NCBI GenBank assembly: GCA_000027065.2
Contig: FN543093.2
Coordinates: 996,074-1,060,073 of the forward strand
DNA from: Cronobacter turicensis z3032
GTDB lineage: Bacteria > Pseudomonadota > Gammaproteobacteria > Enterobacterales > Enterobacteriaceae
DNA: 64,000 bases
Reading direction: 5' to 3'
Part shown: positions 35,250 through 45,205 of the stretch, one piece after another
Layout of the letters: the number at the start of each line of letters is the position of its first letter
Numbering within the stretch: position 1 is the stretch's first letter
The notes under the pieces: model-generated
What the model was told of the DNA's origin: nothing
Databases searched by the model: none
What the model saw: only the letters and a program-made list of their open reading frames with translations
Program-made: the position numbers and the translations under genes

Positions 35250-35951
35250 ATGGCGAAAAAAGGGATAGCGATGGTGACAACCCTGGCGTTAACGGCGCTC
35301 GCAGGCGTCTGGCTGTATGACTATTTGCCGGCCTGGTATAACCCGTTCGCGCCGCTCTCGCCGCTCGATCCGCCCACCATGGTGACGCGCTACAAACTGC
35401 GCCAGATGGCGAATAACCCACAGGCGTGCCTGGCGCTGCTCGATGAAGCCCGTAAGCGGGATATGATCCAGTACCGTGTACAGAACGCCACTAAGGGCGA
35501 CTGCCCGCTGGCAGCGCCCGTGCGGGTGCTACGCTTCGGCGAGGTGAAACTCAGCAGCTCGTTTCTGGCAAGCTGCCCGCTGGCGCTCAGTAGCGCCATG
35601 TATGTACAACAGCAGGCGAAACCGATTAGCGCGTCGATGATGGGCAGCGCGCTGGTGCGCATCGACCACTACGGCAGCTACGCCTGCCGCAATATCTACC
35701 ATCGCGCCAATGCCCGCTTAAGCGAACACGCGACGGCGGATGCGCTGGACGTCAGCGCGTTTCGGTTCGCCAACGGTCAGCAGATAAGCGTGCTGAAAGG
35801 CTGGAAGGAGAGCGGCCCGCGCGGCGACACCCTGCGCGCCCTGTTCGGCCAGAGCTGTCTTTACTTCGGCAACGCGCTCGGGCCGGACTACAACGCCGCT
35901 CACGCCAACCATTTTCATTTAGGCATGCGCGGCTTCGGCATCTGCCGCTAA
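35250..35951 (+). CDS. Extensin-like C-terminal domain protein (M15-like)
   Basis: A 233-residue protein with an N-terminal membrane anchor or uncleaved signal (about residues 5-25) and an extensin-like domain (Pfam extensin-like_C). Zinc-site residues of the LAS/M15 peptidase fold are visible: SEHATADALDVSAF gives His and Asp, and HANHFHLGM gives the distal His pair. YACRNIYHRANARLSEH is typical. A peptidoglycan carboxypeptidase role is plausible but unproven. Paired cysteines in the domain suit the periplasm. The ribosome binding site is weak (GGTGG). It is divergent from ddlA, another cell-wall gene. Confidence 0.78.
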   Translation: MAKKGIAMVTTLALTALAGVWLYDYLPAWYNPFAPLSPLDPPTMVTRYKLRQMANNPQACLALLDEARKRDMIQYRVQNATKGDCPLAAPVRVLRFGEVKLSSSFLASCPLALSSAMYVQQQAKPISASMMGSALVRIDHYGSYACRNIYHRANARLSEHATADALDVSAFRFANGQQISVLKGWKESGPRGDTLRALFGQSCLYFGNALGPDYNAAHANHFHLGMRGFGICR

Positions 35952-36112
35952 GGATAATCGTCGGCGCGGGGCGCGCTTTGGTGTGATAAATGTCACAAAT
36001 GATTTTATATTAATAATAAGCGTCCAAAATATTACAGGCCGCACATGTGCGCACTTACACCGCGGCGCATCCTGATACCCTGACACATCATTAATTTAGA
36101 TATATTGCGCGT

Positions 36113-37306
36113 ATGGAATCCTGGAAGGTTAATCTTATCTCCGTCTGGTTTGGCTGTTTTTTCACCGGCCTTGCCATCAGTCAAATTCTTCCGTTTCTGC
36201 CGCTTTATGTCGCCGAGCTCGGCGTGCAGTCGCACGAGGCGCTGTCGCTCTGGTCAGGGCTTACCTTCAGCGTCACGTTTCTGGTTTCCGCTATCGTCTC
36301 TCCGCTCTGGGGTAGCCTTGCCGACCGCAAAGGCCGCAAGCTGATGCTGCTGCGCGCCTCGCTCGGCATGGCGGTGGCGATTTTATTGCAGGCGTTCGCC
36401 ACCAGCGTCTGGCAGCTCTTCGCGCTGCGCGCGCTGATGGGGCTGACGTCCGGCTATATTCCTAACGCGATGGCGCTGGTCGCCTCGCAGGTGCCGCGCG
36501 ACCGCAGCGGCTGGGCGCTCAGCACGCTCTCCACCGCGCAGATAAGCGGCGTGATCCTGGGCCCGCTGATGGGCGGTTTTCTGGCCGACAGCGTCGGGCT
36601 GCGCCCGGTATTTTTGATTACCGCGCTGCTGCTGATGATAAGTTTCGCGGTGACGCTGTTTCTGATTAAAGAGGGCGTGCGGCCGACGCTTGCCAAAGGC
36701 GAACAGCTGAGCGGCAAAGCGGTGTTCGCGAGCCTGCCGGCGCCGTGGCTGGTGCTGAGCCTGTTTATCACGACGATGGTTATCCAGCTCTCCAACGGCT
36801 CCATCAGCCCCATTCTGGCGCTGTTTATCAAAGAGTTGACGCCTGACAGCAGCAATATCGCCTTTTTAAGCGGGATGATCGCGGCGGTGCCAGGCGTGTC
36901 GGCATTATTGAGCGCGCCGCGTCTTGGGCGATTAGGCGATCGCATCGGCACCGCGCGGGTATTGATGGCGACGCTTATCGTGGCGGTAGTGCTGTTTTTC
37001 GCGATGTCGTTTGTCACCTCGCCGATGCAGCTCGCGGCGCTGCGCTTTCTGCTCGGCTTCGCCGACGGCGCGATGTTCCCGGCGGTGCAGACGCTGCTGG
37101 TGAAATATTCCTCTGATAACGTGACCGGACGTATCTTTGGCTATAACCAGTCCTTTATGTACCTCGGCAATGTGCTGGGACCGCTGATGGGAGCGGGGAT
37201 CTCCGCCGCCGCAGGTTACCGCTGGGTATTCATCGCCACGGCAATCGTGTTGCTGATTAACGTCTGGCAGTTCGGCACGGAATTAAGAAAAAACGCACGC
37301 CGTTAA
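36113..37306 (+). CDS. mdtG: MFS efflux transporter, MdtG-like
   Basis: A 397-residue inner-membrane transporter with twelve predicted helices. Motif A is seen as [53 protein letters not shown] and [22 protein letters not shown] resemble E. coli MdtG strongly. MdtG confers fosfomycin and deoxycholate resistance when overproduced. The normal mdtG locus in E. coli is elsewhere (next to lpxL), so this may be a relocated gene or a paralogue. It lies between the extensin-like gene and iraP. Confidence 0.8.
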   Translation: MESWKVNLISVWFGCFFTGLAISQILPFLPLYVAELGVQSHEALSLWSGLTFSVTFLVSAIVSPLWGSLADRKGRKLMLLRASLGMAVAILLQAFATSVWQLFALRALMGLTSGYIPNAMALVASQVPRDRSGWALSTLSTAQISGVILGPLMGGFLADSVGLRPVFLITALLLMISFAVTLFLIKEGVRPTLAKGEQLSGKAVFASLPAPWLVLSLFITTMVIQLSNGSISPILALFIKELTPDSSNIAFLSGMIAAVPGVSALLSAPRLGRLGDRIGTARVLMATLIVAVVLFFAMSFVTSPMQLAALRFLLGFADGAMFPAVQTLLVKYSSDNVTGRIFGYNQSFMYLGNVLGPLMGAGISAAAGYRWVFIATAIVLLINVWQFGTELRKNARR

Positions 37307-37529
37307 TAATAACGCTGCCGTCTGGCGGTGAATTAATTGGCGCAGTGAGAGCAGACGGTGAACCTTTTTTCTTCCGCAGCCATATTTTGCCGGTAAAACG
37401 TTTCGCTGACGGCGATTTTCTGTGGCGCCGCACAAAACCGATGCGATGGTAAAAAAAGCCGCTGCGATCACTAGGCAACCTCAATGGGTAATGATAACTT
37501 CTTGCCAACACCTTCACGGGATGACAGTG

Positions 37530-37790
37530 ATGAAAAATCTTATAGCTGAACTACTGGTCAAGCTGGCAGAAAAGGAAGAAGAATCTAAAGAGTTAGTGGC
37601 TCAGGTCGAGGCGCTTGAAATTGTCGTCACTGCGCTACTGCGTCATCTGGACAACGAGACGCAACAGACGCTGATTGCAAGCGTGGAAGGGGCGCTGGAC
37701 GGCGTTCAGCCTGAAAGCAACGTGCCCCAGCGTGATACCGAGCTGCTTCAGCAATACGTAAAAAAGCTACTGCGGCATCCCAGAACCTGA
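37530..37790 (+). CDS. iraP: Anti-adaptor protein IraP
   Basis: An 86-residue protein, the same length as E. coli IraP, that binds RssB and so stabilises the stationary-phase sigma factor Rpo[39 protein letters not shown] and the ending [18 protein letters not shown] match closely; the first half is a coiled-coil helix. ATG 37530 gives the E. coli length; an in-frame ATG at 37521 would add three residues. In E. coli phoA follows; here it does not. Confidence 0.93.
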   Translation: MKNLIAELLVKLAEKEEESKELVAQVEALEIVVTALLRHLDNETQQTLIASVEGALDGVQPESNVPQRDTELLQQYVKKLLRHPRT

Positions 37791-37857
37791 GCGTATAACG
37801 GGCGAGCCGCGTTATTTTAGTGTCATCGGATTCTGTTACGCTTACCTGTTGTATTAT

Positions 37858-37919
37858 CCGCAGGCGTTTATTTCGGCATGCTTAACACACTGTTGCCGGA
37901 ATAAATACATCGCCTGCGG
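37858..37919. repeat. Imperfect long inverted repeat after iraP
   Basis: Bases 37858-37878 (CCGCAGGCG, then TTTATTTCGGCA) pair with 37894-37919 (TGCCGGAATAAA, TACAT, CGCCTGCGG), with a 5-base bulge on one side. The result is a roughly 60-base hairpin 68 bases after iraP. It could end the iraP transcript or be a remnant of the replaced phoA-psiF-dgcC segment. Confidence 0.5.
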
Positions 37920-38375
37920 ATATTCCTTTCTTTATTCTTCTGCGTCAGCGCAGTGGCGTGGATAATACGCGGCTGCCTGCCGCGCTGTCGCGCTAATACT
38001 TTTTTCTTATCGCTCAACCTGGTAATTATCAGGACGGTTATACGCTGGCGCGTAAATATATCCTCTCCTGTCTTATACGCTTATTTTGTGGTCCGCCTGG
38101 CGCTTTGCATAATAATGCATGGCGATTTTTGTGCGCTGTCCGGGTGATGGCGTGGCGCAGGCTGCGCGTACTCCCAGCACAGGCAATGGCGAGGGAGCAC
38201 GTGCAGTGAACAGAAACAGAAAGCTCTCTGATTGTCCATGAGATAAATGGTGGATAGCAGATGCATTGTTTAAAAATTATCGTGCTGTGTCACATTAAAT
38301 CGCGTCATTCGGGGTTATATCGCGAGGTGAAGCGATTTTTCGGTTTTATAACCTCCATCACAAAACATCATGCCA

Positions 38376-38439
38376 CAGCAATTTTATCCATATCTACGGC
38401 GTTTCCCGCCTGACGATTTACGGGCGTTACCACTACCGT
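38376..38439 (+). promoter_or_regulatory. AraC operator (araI1-I2 type) and promoter of araE
   Basis: CAGCAATTTTATCCATA at 38376-38392 matches E. coli araI1 at 15 of 17 bases. A second half-site at 38397-38413 matches araI2 at 11 of 17, with the exact 21-bp repeat spacing. It overlaps a -35 element CTGACG (38410-38415). An 18-base spacer leads to a -10 TACCGT (38434-38439), the same layout as araBAD. Arabinose-dependent AraC activation is expected. Confidence 0.85.
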
Positions 38440-38477
38440 TATGGCAATGGCCGATTGCCTTTAACGGGAGAAAAAAG

Positions 38478-39896
38478 ATGTCCTCGGTAAGTGAAGTCAC
38501 GCCTGCTGCCAGCGCTCAGGAACGTAAAGCGCGCCGCATGAATCTGTTTGTTTCTTTTTCCGCTGCCGTCGCGGGCCTGCTGTTTGGCCTCGATATCGGC
38601 GTTATCGCCGGGGCGCTGCCCTTTATCACCGATCACTTCAGTTTAAGCAGCCGCGCCCAGGAGTGGGTGGTGAGCAGCATGATGCTCGGGGCCGCGCTGG
38701 GCGCGCTGTTTAACGGCTGGCTCTCGTCGCGCCTCGGGCGTAAGTACAGCCTGCTCGCGGGCGCGGCGCTGTTTATTATCGGATCGATTGGATCAGCCTT
38801 CGCCCATTCGCTGGAAGTGCTGCTGTCTGCCCGCGTCATTCTCGGTGTGGCGGTCGGGATCGCCTCCTACACCGCGCCGCTGTATCTCTCTGAAATGGCC
38901 TCTGAGAAAGTGCGCGGCAAAATGATAAGCCTCTATCAGCTGATGGTGACGCTGGGCATTCTGCTGGCGTTTCTTTCCGATACCGCGCTGAGCTACAGCG
39001 GCAACTGGCGCGCCATGCTTGGCGTACTGGCGCTGCCAGCGGTGGTTCTGCTGGTGATGGTGGTGTTTTTGCCCAACAGCCCGCGGTGGCTTGCGGCCAA
39101 AGGCATGAACATCGAGGCGGAAAGAGTGCTGCGAATGCTGCGCGACACCTCGGAAAAAGCGCGTGAAGAACTGAATGAAATTCGCGAAAGCCTGAAGGTG
39201 AAGCAGGGCGGCTGGGCGCTGTTTACCGCCAACCGCAACGTACGCCGCGCCGTGTTTCTTGGGATGCTGCTCCAGGCGATGCAGCAGTTTACCGGCATGA
39301 ACATCATCATGTATTACGCGCCGAAAATCTTCCAGATGGCGGGGTTCGCCAGTACCGAAGAGCAGATGATAGCCACCGTCGTAGTGGGGCTGACCTTTAT
39401 GCTCGCCACCTTTATCGCGGTGTTCACCGTGGATAAAGCGGGCCGTAAACCGGCGCTGAAAATCGGCTTTAGCGTCATGGCGCTCGGCACGCTGGTGCTC
39501 GGCTACTGCCTGATGAAAGTCGACCATGGCGAAATCTCTACCGGCATCTCCTGGCTTTCCGTCGGCATGACCATGATGTGCATCGCGGGCTACGCCATGA
39601 GCGCCGCGCCGGTGGTGTGGATTTTGTGCTCGGAAATCCAGCCGCTGAAATGCCGCGACTTCGGCGTTACCTGTTCAACGACCACTAACTGGGTGTCGAA
39701 CATGATTATCGGCGCCACCTTCCTCACGCTTATCGACCATATCGGCGCCGCGGGCACCTTCTGGCTCTATACCGCGCTGAACCTGGTGTTTGTCGGCGTC
39801 ACGTTCTGGCTTATCCCGGAAACCAAAAACATCACGCTTGAGCATATTGAAAAGAACCTGATGGCGGGCAAGAAGCTGCGCGATATCGGGCAGTGA
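38478..39896 (+). CDS. araE: Arabinose-proton symporter AraE
   Basis: A 472-residue MFS sugar porter, the same length as E. coli AraE and closely similar throughout ([59 protein letters not shown]). It imports L-arabinose with protons. ATG 38478 follows GGGAGAAAAAAG; the frame is open upstream through the operator, but those codons are not the gene. It sits alone between iraP and proC, away from araBAD, where E. coli has phoA-psiF-dgcC. Confidence 0.94.
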   Translation: MSSVSEVTPAASAQERKARRMNLFVSFSAAVAGLLFGLDIGVIAGALPFITDHFSLSSRAQEWVVSSMMLGAALGALFNGWLSSRLGRKYSLLAGAALFIIGSIGSAFAHSLEVLLSARVILGVAVGIASYTAPLYLSEMASEKVRGKMISLYQLMVTLGILLAFLSDTALSYSGNWRAMLGVLALPAVVLLVMVVFLPNSPRWLAAKGMNIEAERVLRMLRDTSEKAREELNEIRESLKVKQGGWALFTANRNVRRAVFLGMLLQAMQQFTGMNIIMYYAPKIFQMAGFASTEEQMIATVVVGLTFMLATFIAVFTVDKAGRKPALKIGFSVMALGTLVLGYCLMKVDHGEISTGISWLSVGMTMMCIAGYAMSAAPVVWILCSEIQPLKCRDFGVTCSTTTNWVSNMIIGATFLTLIDHIGAAGTFWLYTALNLVFVGVTFWLIPETKNITLEHIEKNLMAGKKLRDIGQ

Positions 39897-39904
39897 AGCA
39901 ACAA

Positions 39905-39935
39905 AAAGGGCTACCCGCGGTAGCCCTTTCTTTTT
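39905..39935. terminator. Bidirectional terminator between araE and proC
   Basis: AAAGGGCTACC and GGTAGCCCTTT form an 11-bp stem with a CGC loop. CTTTTT follows on the plus strand and a run of T on the minus strand. Confidence 0.85.
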
Positions 39936-40743
39936 AGCCCTTACTGAGCTTTTCCGATTTGGCCATACACTGGGCCATCGCTTCTATCACCGCCGCGCGC
40001 ATCCCGCGCTCTTCGAGCACCCGCACCGCTTCGATGGTCGTCCCGCCCGGCGAGCACACCATATCCTTCAGCTCGCCCGGATGTTTGCCGGTTTCAAGCA
40101 CCATTTTGGCGGAGCCCATCACCGCCTGGGCCGCGAATTTATACGCCTGCGCGCGCGGCATGCCGCCGAGCACGGCGGCGTCGGCCATCGCTTCGATAAA
40201 CATAAAGACATACGCGGGCGCTGAGCCGCTGACGCCCACGACCGGGTGAATCAGATATTCCGCGACCACTTCCGCCTCGCCGAAGCTTCGGAACATCGCG
40301 AGCACATTCTGGATGTCCTCTTCGCTGGCGAGCGCATTCGGGGTGATGGAGGTCATTCCGGCCTGCACCAGCGACGGCGTGTTCGGCATGGTGCGGATAA
40401 TTTTACGATCGTGTCCCAGGACCGTCGCGAGCTGATCCAGCGTGATCCCGGCGGCGACAGAAACCACCAGCGAATCTTTATTCAGGCTGGAGGCGATATC
40501 GCTCATGACTTTCAGCATGATGTTGGGTTTGACCGCGCCAAACACGATGTCCGTCGCCTGAGCGACTTCCTGCGCGCTGGAGGCGGTATTTACGCCAAAC
40601 TCCTGCCTGAGCGCCTCCCGGCTCTCTTCCGACGGCGTATAGACCCAGACGTTTTCCGCCCGCGCCTGGCCGCTTGCCAGCAGGCCGCTGAGAATGGCCT
40701 TGCCCATATTCCCGCAACCGATAAAGCCTGTTTTCTTTTCCAC
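39934..40743 (-). CDS. proC: Pyrroline-5-carboxylate reductase ProC
   Basis: A 269-residue cytoplasmic enzyme, the last step of proline synthesis (P5C plus NAD(P)H to proline). The Rossmann motif is GFIGCGNMGKAI, and VGVSGSAPAYVFMFIEAMADA with MVCSPGGTTIEAV is the ProC signature. The start is GTG at 40743, because GGAG lies 7 bases upstream and the product then begins like E. coli ProC and has its length (269). An ATG upstream at 40776 would add 11 residues. Confidence 0.93.
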   Translation of the reverse strand: MEKKTGFIGCGNMGKAILSGLLASGQARAENVWVYTPSEESREALRQEFGVNTASSAQEVAQATDIVFGAVKPNIMLKVMSDIASSLNKDSLVVSVAAGITLDQLATVLGHDRKIIRTMPNTPSLVQAGMTSITPNALASEEDIQNVLAMFRSFGEAEVVAEYLIHPVVGVSGSAPAYVFMFIEAMADAAVLGGMPRAQAYKFAAQAVMGSAKMVLETGKHPGELKDMVCSPGGTTIEAVRVLEERGMRAAVIEAMAQCMAKSEKLSKG

Positions 40744-40854
40744 AGCATCACTCCGTTTTATCGCGTCCAGATTCACATGCGCTATAGCTTAACGCGCTTT
40801 CCGGCAATCCGTTAAGGCTTCGGCTACGCTTATCCTGAATCCGGGAGGTGGGAA

Positions 40855-41370
40855 ATGGACAAAATCGTTTCTGACGAAAGCGCCAGCCGCGACGCGCCGG
40901 TACGTGAGCATATGCATGCCCAGCGCATCGAATGGCGCATCCAGCGGGGCGGCAACTGGCTGCTGTTCGCAATTGTATTGGTTGCGCTGCTGGGCGGGTT
41001 TTCCGACGGCTGGCTGAGTGAAACCTCGGCGACGAATCAGGAGAAAAGCCTGACCGTCGAGTATCAGCGTTTTCTGCGCGCCGAAAGCGACGAGCCGTTT
41101 GCGCTGCGCATTCAGGGGCCTAAAAATCAGCCAGTCACGCTGGCGTTTGGCGGCGATTTTGCCGATCGCTTCGTGCTGCAAACGCTTCAGCCGCAGCCGG
41201 TGGTGACCCATACCGGGCAGCACACGCTGACGCTCACCTTCGCGCCGACGCCCGATGGCGCCCACGCCGTCTGGATAGTGACGCAGCCGCAGTCGGCCGG
41301 GCGCTTAACCTCCACCGTGACGCTGGAAGGCGCGTCGCCGGTGCATCTGACCCAGTGGGTTTATCCGTAG
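40855..41370 (+). CDS. Single-span membrane protein of unknown function
   Basis: A 171-residue protein I do not recognise. Residues about 1-32 are charged and cytoplasmic, residues 34-50 form one membrane span (NWLLFAIVLVALLGGFS), and the remaining 115 residues, rich in Thr, Gln and beta-type sequence, should be periplasmic. GGGAGGTGGGAA precedes ATG 40855. The DUF421 gene starts 9 bases after its stop, and yaiI overlaps that gene, so all three probably form one operon. It may be a partner of the DUF421 protein. Confidence 0.65.
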   Translation: MDKIVSDESASRDAPVREHMHAQRIEWRIQRGGNWLLFAIVLVALLGGFSDGWLSETSATNQEKSLTVEYQRFLRAESDEPFALRIQGPKNQPVTLAFGGDFADRFVLQTLQPQPVVTHTGQHTLTLTFAPTPDGAHAVWIVTQPQSAGRLTSTVTLEGASPVHLTQWVYP

Positions 41371-41379
41371 GAGAACATA

Positions 41380-41835
41380 ATGGACAGCGTATTGCGCGCC
41401 GCAGGCATGTACTTTCTGCTGCTGGTGGTGCTGAAAATCGCCGGTCGCCGCACGTTGCTGGAGATGAACTCGTTTGATTTCGTGCTGCTGTTAATCATCA
41501 GCGAGGCGACCCAACAGGCGCTGCTCGGCAATGACTTTTCGTTTACGGGGGCGGCAATCACCATCATTACGCTTATCGTGCTCGATATTCTGCTGAGCTA
41601 TGTGAAAAACGCGTTTCCGCGTCTCGATCTGCTGCTCGACGGATCGCCGCTAATTCTGGTGGAGAATGGCCGCCTGCTGACCACGCGTATGAAGAAAGCG
41701 GGGATCTCGCGGGACGATATTTTAAGCTCGGCCCGCACCAGCCAGGGGATCGACCGGCTGGAGGAGATAAAATTCGCCATCCTTGAGAAAAATGGCAAAA
41801 TCTCCATTATTCCCGCCGACAATCAGGAGTCGTAA
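41380..41835 (+). CDS. DUF421 (YetF-like) membrane protein
   Basis: A 151-residue inner-membrane protein with three helices in the first 70 residues ([49 protein letters not shown]). The small alpha/beta DUF421 domain follows ([47 protein letters not shown]). The role of the family is not settled. It follows the preceding gene by 9 bases and shares its last A with the yaiI start (TAATG). Confidence 0.82.
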   Translation: MDSVLRAAGMYFLLLVVLKIAGRRTLLEMNSFDFVLLLIISEATQQALLGNDFSFTGAAITIITLIVLDILLSYVKNAFPRLDLLLDGSPLILVENGRLLTTRMKKAGISRDDILSSARTSQGIDRLEEIKFAILEKNGKISIIPADNQES

Positions 41836-42290
41836 TGCCAGTCTGGGTGGATGCCGATGCGTGTCCGAAAGTGATTAAAGAAGTGCTGTTCCGCGCCGCC
41901 GAGCGCACCGAAACGCCGGTGATTCTGGTGGCGAACCAGCCGCTGCGCGTGCCGCCGTCAAAGTTTATCCGCGCCCGCCAGGTGCCAGCGGGGTTTGACG
42001 TCGCGGATAACGAAATCGTGCGTTGCTGCGAGCCGGGGGATCTGGTGGTGACGGCAGATATTCCGCTCGCGGCGGAAGTGATAGCGAAAGGCGCCGTGGC
42101 GCTCAATCCGCGCGGCGAGCGCTACAGCGAAGCCACCATTCGCGAACGCCTGACGATGCGCGATTTTATGGATACGCTGCGCGCCAGCGGCATCCAGACC
42201 GGCGGTCCGGACGCCCTGAGCCAGCGCGACCGCCAGCAATTCGCCGCTGAACTTGATAAGTGGCTCAGCGGCCAAAAGCGTCAGGCTTAA
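41835..42290 (+). CDS. yaiI: UPF0178 protein YaiI
   Basis: A 151-residue protein of the YaiI/YqxD family (PIN-like fold). It begins [20 protein letters not shown] with the conserved acidic DADACP motif; [23 protein letters not shown] follows. A nuclease role is possible by fold but unproven. It sits between proC and aroL as in E. coli, here as the last gene of the DUF421 operon. Its end overlaps the convergent DUF2076 gene by 4 bases. Confidence 0.9.
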   Translation: MPVWVDADACPKVIKEVLFRAAERTETPVILVANQPLRVPPSKFIRARQVPAGFDVADNEIVRCCEPGDLVVTADIPLAAEVIAKGAVALNPRGERYSEATIRERLTMRDFMDTLRASGIQTGGPDALSQRDRQQFAAELDKWLSGQKRQA

Positions 42291-43060
42291 ACCCAGTTGT
42301 CGTCGTCGCCGCCGAAATCGTCGCCGCCAAAGTCATCGCCGGCGAAATCGTTATTCCAGTCCTCGTCGCTGCTGGCAGGCACGTAGTCGTTGCCGTTGTC
42401 CTGTTGCAGCCCGGCGTCCTGGTTCAGGAACTGGCTGTCATCGGCCTGGTTGTAATCCTCAACGGCGTTTACCGGGCTGTTATCCGCCGGTTGCGCCGGT
42501 TCGTTAATGATATTGACGATCTCCTCCGGCTGGCTGTGGCTGAACATGCTGGTCAGCATATTGCCGAGCACCACGCCGCCCGCCACACCCGCGGCGGTCT
42601 GTAAGGCACCAGCCATAAAGCCGCCGCCGCGAGGAGCGTTATTGTACTGACCCGGCGCGGCCTGCGGCGCGTAGCCCGCCTGCGGTGCGCTCTGGTACTG
42701 CTGCGCGCCGGGAATAGGGTCGGAGCCGCGCGGTGTGGCCTGCGGGCGCGGGGCTTCCGGCTCGCTCTTGTTGCCGCCGAACAGGCCCGCCAGGAAACCG
42801 CCGCTGCTCTGCTGACGGCTTGCTGAATGTTTCAACTGCGCCACTTCGGCTTCGAGCGCCTGAATACGGCCATTCAGCTGTTTCATGGCCGCTTCCTGGA
42901 TAAGCAGGGTCTGCGCCATGTAATAAGCGGCGCCAGGCTGGTTGCGCATATGCTGCTCAATCCAGCGTTCGGCGTCCGCGTCGCGCGGCGCGCTGTTTTC
43001 ACCGGCGGCTTTGAGTCGGTCAAAAAGCCCGTCAATCAGACGTTGCTCTTCAGATTGCAT
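42287..43060 (-). CDS. DUF2076 domain protein
   Basis: A 257-residue protein. Residues about 1-80 are helical, with a coiled coil around [20 protein letters not shown] Pro/Gln/Ala-rich linker follows, then a Gly-rich hydrophobic stretch ([22 protein letters not shown], about 155-180). The C-terminus is an acidic Gly-Asp-Phe repeat ending GGDDDNWV. It matches DUF2076, of unknown function and possibly membrane-associated. It lies convergent to yaiI and upstream of, and divergent from, the aroL control region. Confidence 0.82.
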   Translation of the reverse strand: MQSEEQRLIDGLFDRLKAAGENSAPRDADAERWIEQHMRNQPGAAYYMAQTLLIQEAAMKQLNGRIQALEAEVAQLKHSASRQQSSGGFLAGLFGGNKSEPEAPRPQATPRGSDPIPGAQQYQSAPQAGYAPQAAPGQYNNAPRGGGFMAGALQTAAGVAGGVVLGNMLTSMFSHSQPEEIVNIINEPAQPADNSPVNAVEDYNQADDSQFLNQDAGLQQDNGNDYVPASSDEDWNNDFAGDDFGGDDFGGDDDNWV

Positions 43061-43311
43061 GATTCATCCCTCTGTCATTGAACGCGTCAATAGTTAAGTC
43101 TGGAGAAAAATCGCCGCTTGTAAATATCCGGCGCGTAAAGGAAATAAGAAATATGTAACCGGGTGCGGCGAACGGTGGGGTTGTGTTCGCCGGGTGCTTT
43201 CAAGTATGGTGGGCGCGCCTGGCGAATTCTCGCCAGTGGTAGCGTGGCTTTACACCCTTAAGACAGAAGAAGGGTTGCGCGGCGCGGGCCGCCATTCATT
43301 TTTAACCTTTT

Positions 43312-43329
43312 TGTAATTTTAAATTTACG
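43312..43329 (+). promoter_or_regulatory. TyrR box upstream of aroL
   Basis: TGTAAT-TTTAAA-TTTACG matches TGTAAA-N6-TTTACA at 5 of 6 bases on each arm. It lies 93 bases before aroL. TyrR repression with tyrosine is expected, as in E. coli. Confidence 0.75.
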
Positions 43330-43338
43330 CCTGTCTTG

Positions 43339-43358
43339 TGTACTAGTTTATTGTTAAA
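43339..43358 (+). promoter_or_regulatory. TrpR operator/second TyrR site candidate
   Basis: The stretch TGTACTAGTTTATTGTTAAA includes GTACTAGTT, the TrpR half-site. It sits where E. coli aroL has its TrpR operator, just after the TyrR box. Confidence 0.6.
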
Positions 43359-43421
43359 CTCACGGCTTACGGCCTGCTGTCAAACCCTTTCGCCTTGCGC
43401 GAAAGGTGAGGTAATCCATCC

Positions 43422-43946
43422 ATGAATCAACCCATTTATTTAGTCGGCGCGCGCGGCTGCGGAAAAACCACTACCGGCGAGGCGCTGGCACGCGCGCTGG
43501 CATACGGCTTTGCCGATACCGACCGCTGGCTGCTGGAGCAGACGCAGATGACGGTCGCCGAGGTGGTGGAGAAAGAAGGCTGGCCGGGTTTTCGCGATCG
43601 TGAAAGCGAGGCGTTGCAGGCGGTTACCGCGCCCGCAACGGTGGTCGCGACCGGCGGCGGCATGGTGTTGCGTGACGAAAACCGCGAGTTCATGCGTGCG
43701 CATGGTATCGTGATTTATCTCAACGTGCCCGTCGAGGTTCTGGCGCAGCGTCTTGAAGCGTTCCCGGAAGCGGGCCAGCGCCCGACGCTCACCGGCAAGC
43801 CGGTGACGGAAGAAATTGCCGATGTGCTGGCGGTACGCGACGCGCTTTATCGCGAATGCGCCCACCACGTGATTGACGCCGCCGACGCGCCCGCGGTGAT
43901 TGTTTCTCGCATTATTGACGCGCTACACGTCGCCCATGCCAGCTAA
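43422..43946 (+). CDS. aroL: Shikimate kinase II AroL
   Basis: A 174-residue cytoplasmic enzyme, the same length as E. coli AroL, that phosphorylates shikimate in aromatic amino acid synthesis. Walker A is GARGCGKTT near residue 9, and the substrate Asp is in [23 protein letters not shown] and the lid RPTLTGKP follow. GAAAGGTGAGG precedes ATG 43422. yaiA and aroM follow as in E. coli. Promoter sites for TyrR and TrpR lie upstream. Confidence 0.95.
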   Translation: MNQPIYLVGARGCGKTTTGEALARALAYGFADTDRWLLEQTQMTVAEVVEKEGWPGFRDRESEALQAVTAPATVVATGGGMVLRDENREFMRAHGIVIYLNVPVEVLAQRLEAFPEAGQRPTLTGKPVTEEIADVLAVRDALYRECAHHVIDAADAPAVIVSRIIDALHVAHAS

Positions 43947-43999
43947 GTGACGGGATTGTCTATACTTAACGCTCCTCCCCGATAAATTAAGGAAGAGCT

Positions 44000-44191
44000 A
44001 TGCCGACCAGACCCCCTTATCCGCGCGAGGCGCGCGTGGTGCCTGTTGAGAAAGGCGTACCGGGTAAGACCGTCACCAGTTATCAACTGCGCGCCGATCA
44101 CCCCGAGCCCGATTCACTTATCAGCGAACACCCTACCGAACAGGAAGCGCTGGACGCCAAGCGTCGTTACGAAGATCCGGACAAATCCTGA
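44000..44191 (+). CDS. yaiA: Small conserved protein YaiA
   Basis: A 63-residue hydrophilic cytoplasmic protein. It starts [19 protein letters not shown] and ends [10 protein letters not shown], like E. coli YaiA. AAGGAAGAG lies 4 bases before ATG 44000. It is 53 bases after aroL in the same direction, so probably co-transcribed. The function is unknown. Confidence 0.87.
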   Translation: MPTRPPYPREARVVPVEKGVPGKTVTSYQLRADHPEPDSLISEHPTEQEALDAKRRYEDPDKS

Positions 44192-44444
44192 CCGCGACCG
44201 GCGGCAGGCGCAGGCGTTGCGCTTACCGCCACTCCGAAAATGAGTAGCTGCCGCTTTGCATCACACCTTTTATCCAAAGCTAATGTTAACGATACGTTAT
44301 GATTATTTTTCGGTAGCTTGCGGCAGGCTTTTCCTGCTGTATGCGTAAGCTGCTACGCTTTTTGATTCATCTTCCGTTTTCGCTCAAGTATTCAGCGAAA
44401 AGTGTCGTTAACTCTTTGAGAGGCTGTAAACCAAGGCGATTAAC

Positions 44445-45122
44445 ATGCGTGCGACTCTGGCCATACTTACCCTCGGTGTAGTACCTGTCAGCGAGGTACT
44501 GCCGTTGTTAACCGAACATATTGATGAGCAGCAAATTACCCATATCAGCCTGATGGGGAAACTGTCGCGCGCCGAGGCGATGGAAGATTATGGCGTAACG
44601 GGCCAGGAAGAGACGCTTATCACTATGCTGTCCGACGGTGAAAAAGCGACGGTCTCAAAAGCCAAAACCGAAAGGGCGCTGCAAAGCGTTATTGAAGTGC
44701 TGGATAACCAGGGCTATGACGTGATTTTACTGATGAGTACGCAGCGCTTCAGCGGTCTGCGTGCGCGCAACGCCATTCTGCTGGAGCCGGATCGTATTAT
44801 TCCACCGCTGGTCTCGTCGATTGTCGACGGGCATCAGGTGGGCGTGATAGTCCCTGTTCCGGAGCTGATGGCGACACAGACCCGGAAATGGCAGGTGCTG
44901 GAAAACCCGCCGCTTTACTCGCTCGCCAATCCGTTTTACGGCACGGAAGAGGAACTGGTCGGCGCCGGGCGCGATCTGCTGACCCGCGGGGCGGATGTTC
45001 TTCTGCTCGACTGCCTTGGCTTTCATCAAAAACACCGCGATCTGCTGCAAAAGGCGCTCGATGTGCCGGTGCTGCTCAGTAACGTCCTGGTGGCGCGACT
45101 CGCTTCCGAACTGCTTATCTGA
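44445..45122 (+). CDS. aroM: AroM family protein
   Basis: A 225-residue cytoplasmic protein. [22 protein letters not shown] at the start, [13 protein letters not shown] and [15 protein letters not shown] match AroM. In E. coli it is co-regulated by TyrR with aroL, but its biochemical role is unknown; the fold resembles Asp/Glu racemase-like proteins. A 253-base gap after yaiA suggests it may have its own promoter. Confidence 0.9.
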   Translation: MRATLAILTLGVVPVSEVLPLLTEHIDEQQITHISLMGKLSRAEAMEDYGVTGQEETLITMLSDGEKATVSKAKTERALQSVIEVLDNQGYDVILLMSTQRFSGLRARNAILLEPDRIIPPLVSSIVDGHQVGVIVPVPELMATQTRKWQVLENPPLYSLANPFYGTEEELVGAGRDLLTRGADVLLLDCLGFHQKHRDLLQKALDVPVLLSNVLVARLASELLI

Positions 45123-45205
45123 GCGCCTCGCACAATTTGCGTGACAGCGCTCAGGCTGGCCCTCTATATTGTTTTTCCAACCATTTTTTCGATAAGGGCC
45201 TGCTT

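Noticed and set aside
38081..38266. 61-codon minus-strand frame in the iraP-araE gap
   Set aside because: Cys/His-rich, no ribosome binding site and no family resemblance; probably non-coding.
38280..38300. CRP site upstream of araE (TGTGTCACATTA)
   Set aside because: Only the right half fits; the left half has one matching base in five, and it lies about 80 bases from the AraC site.
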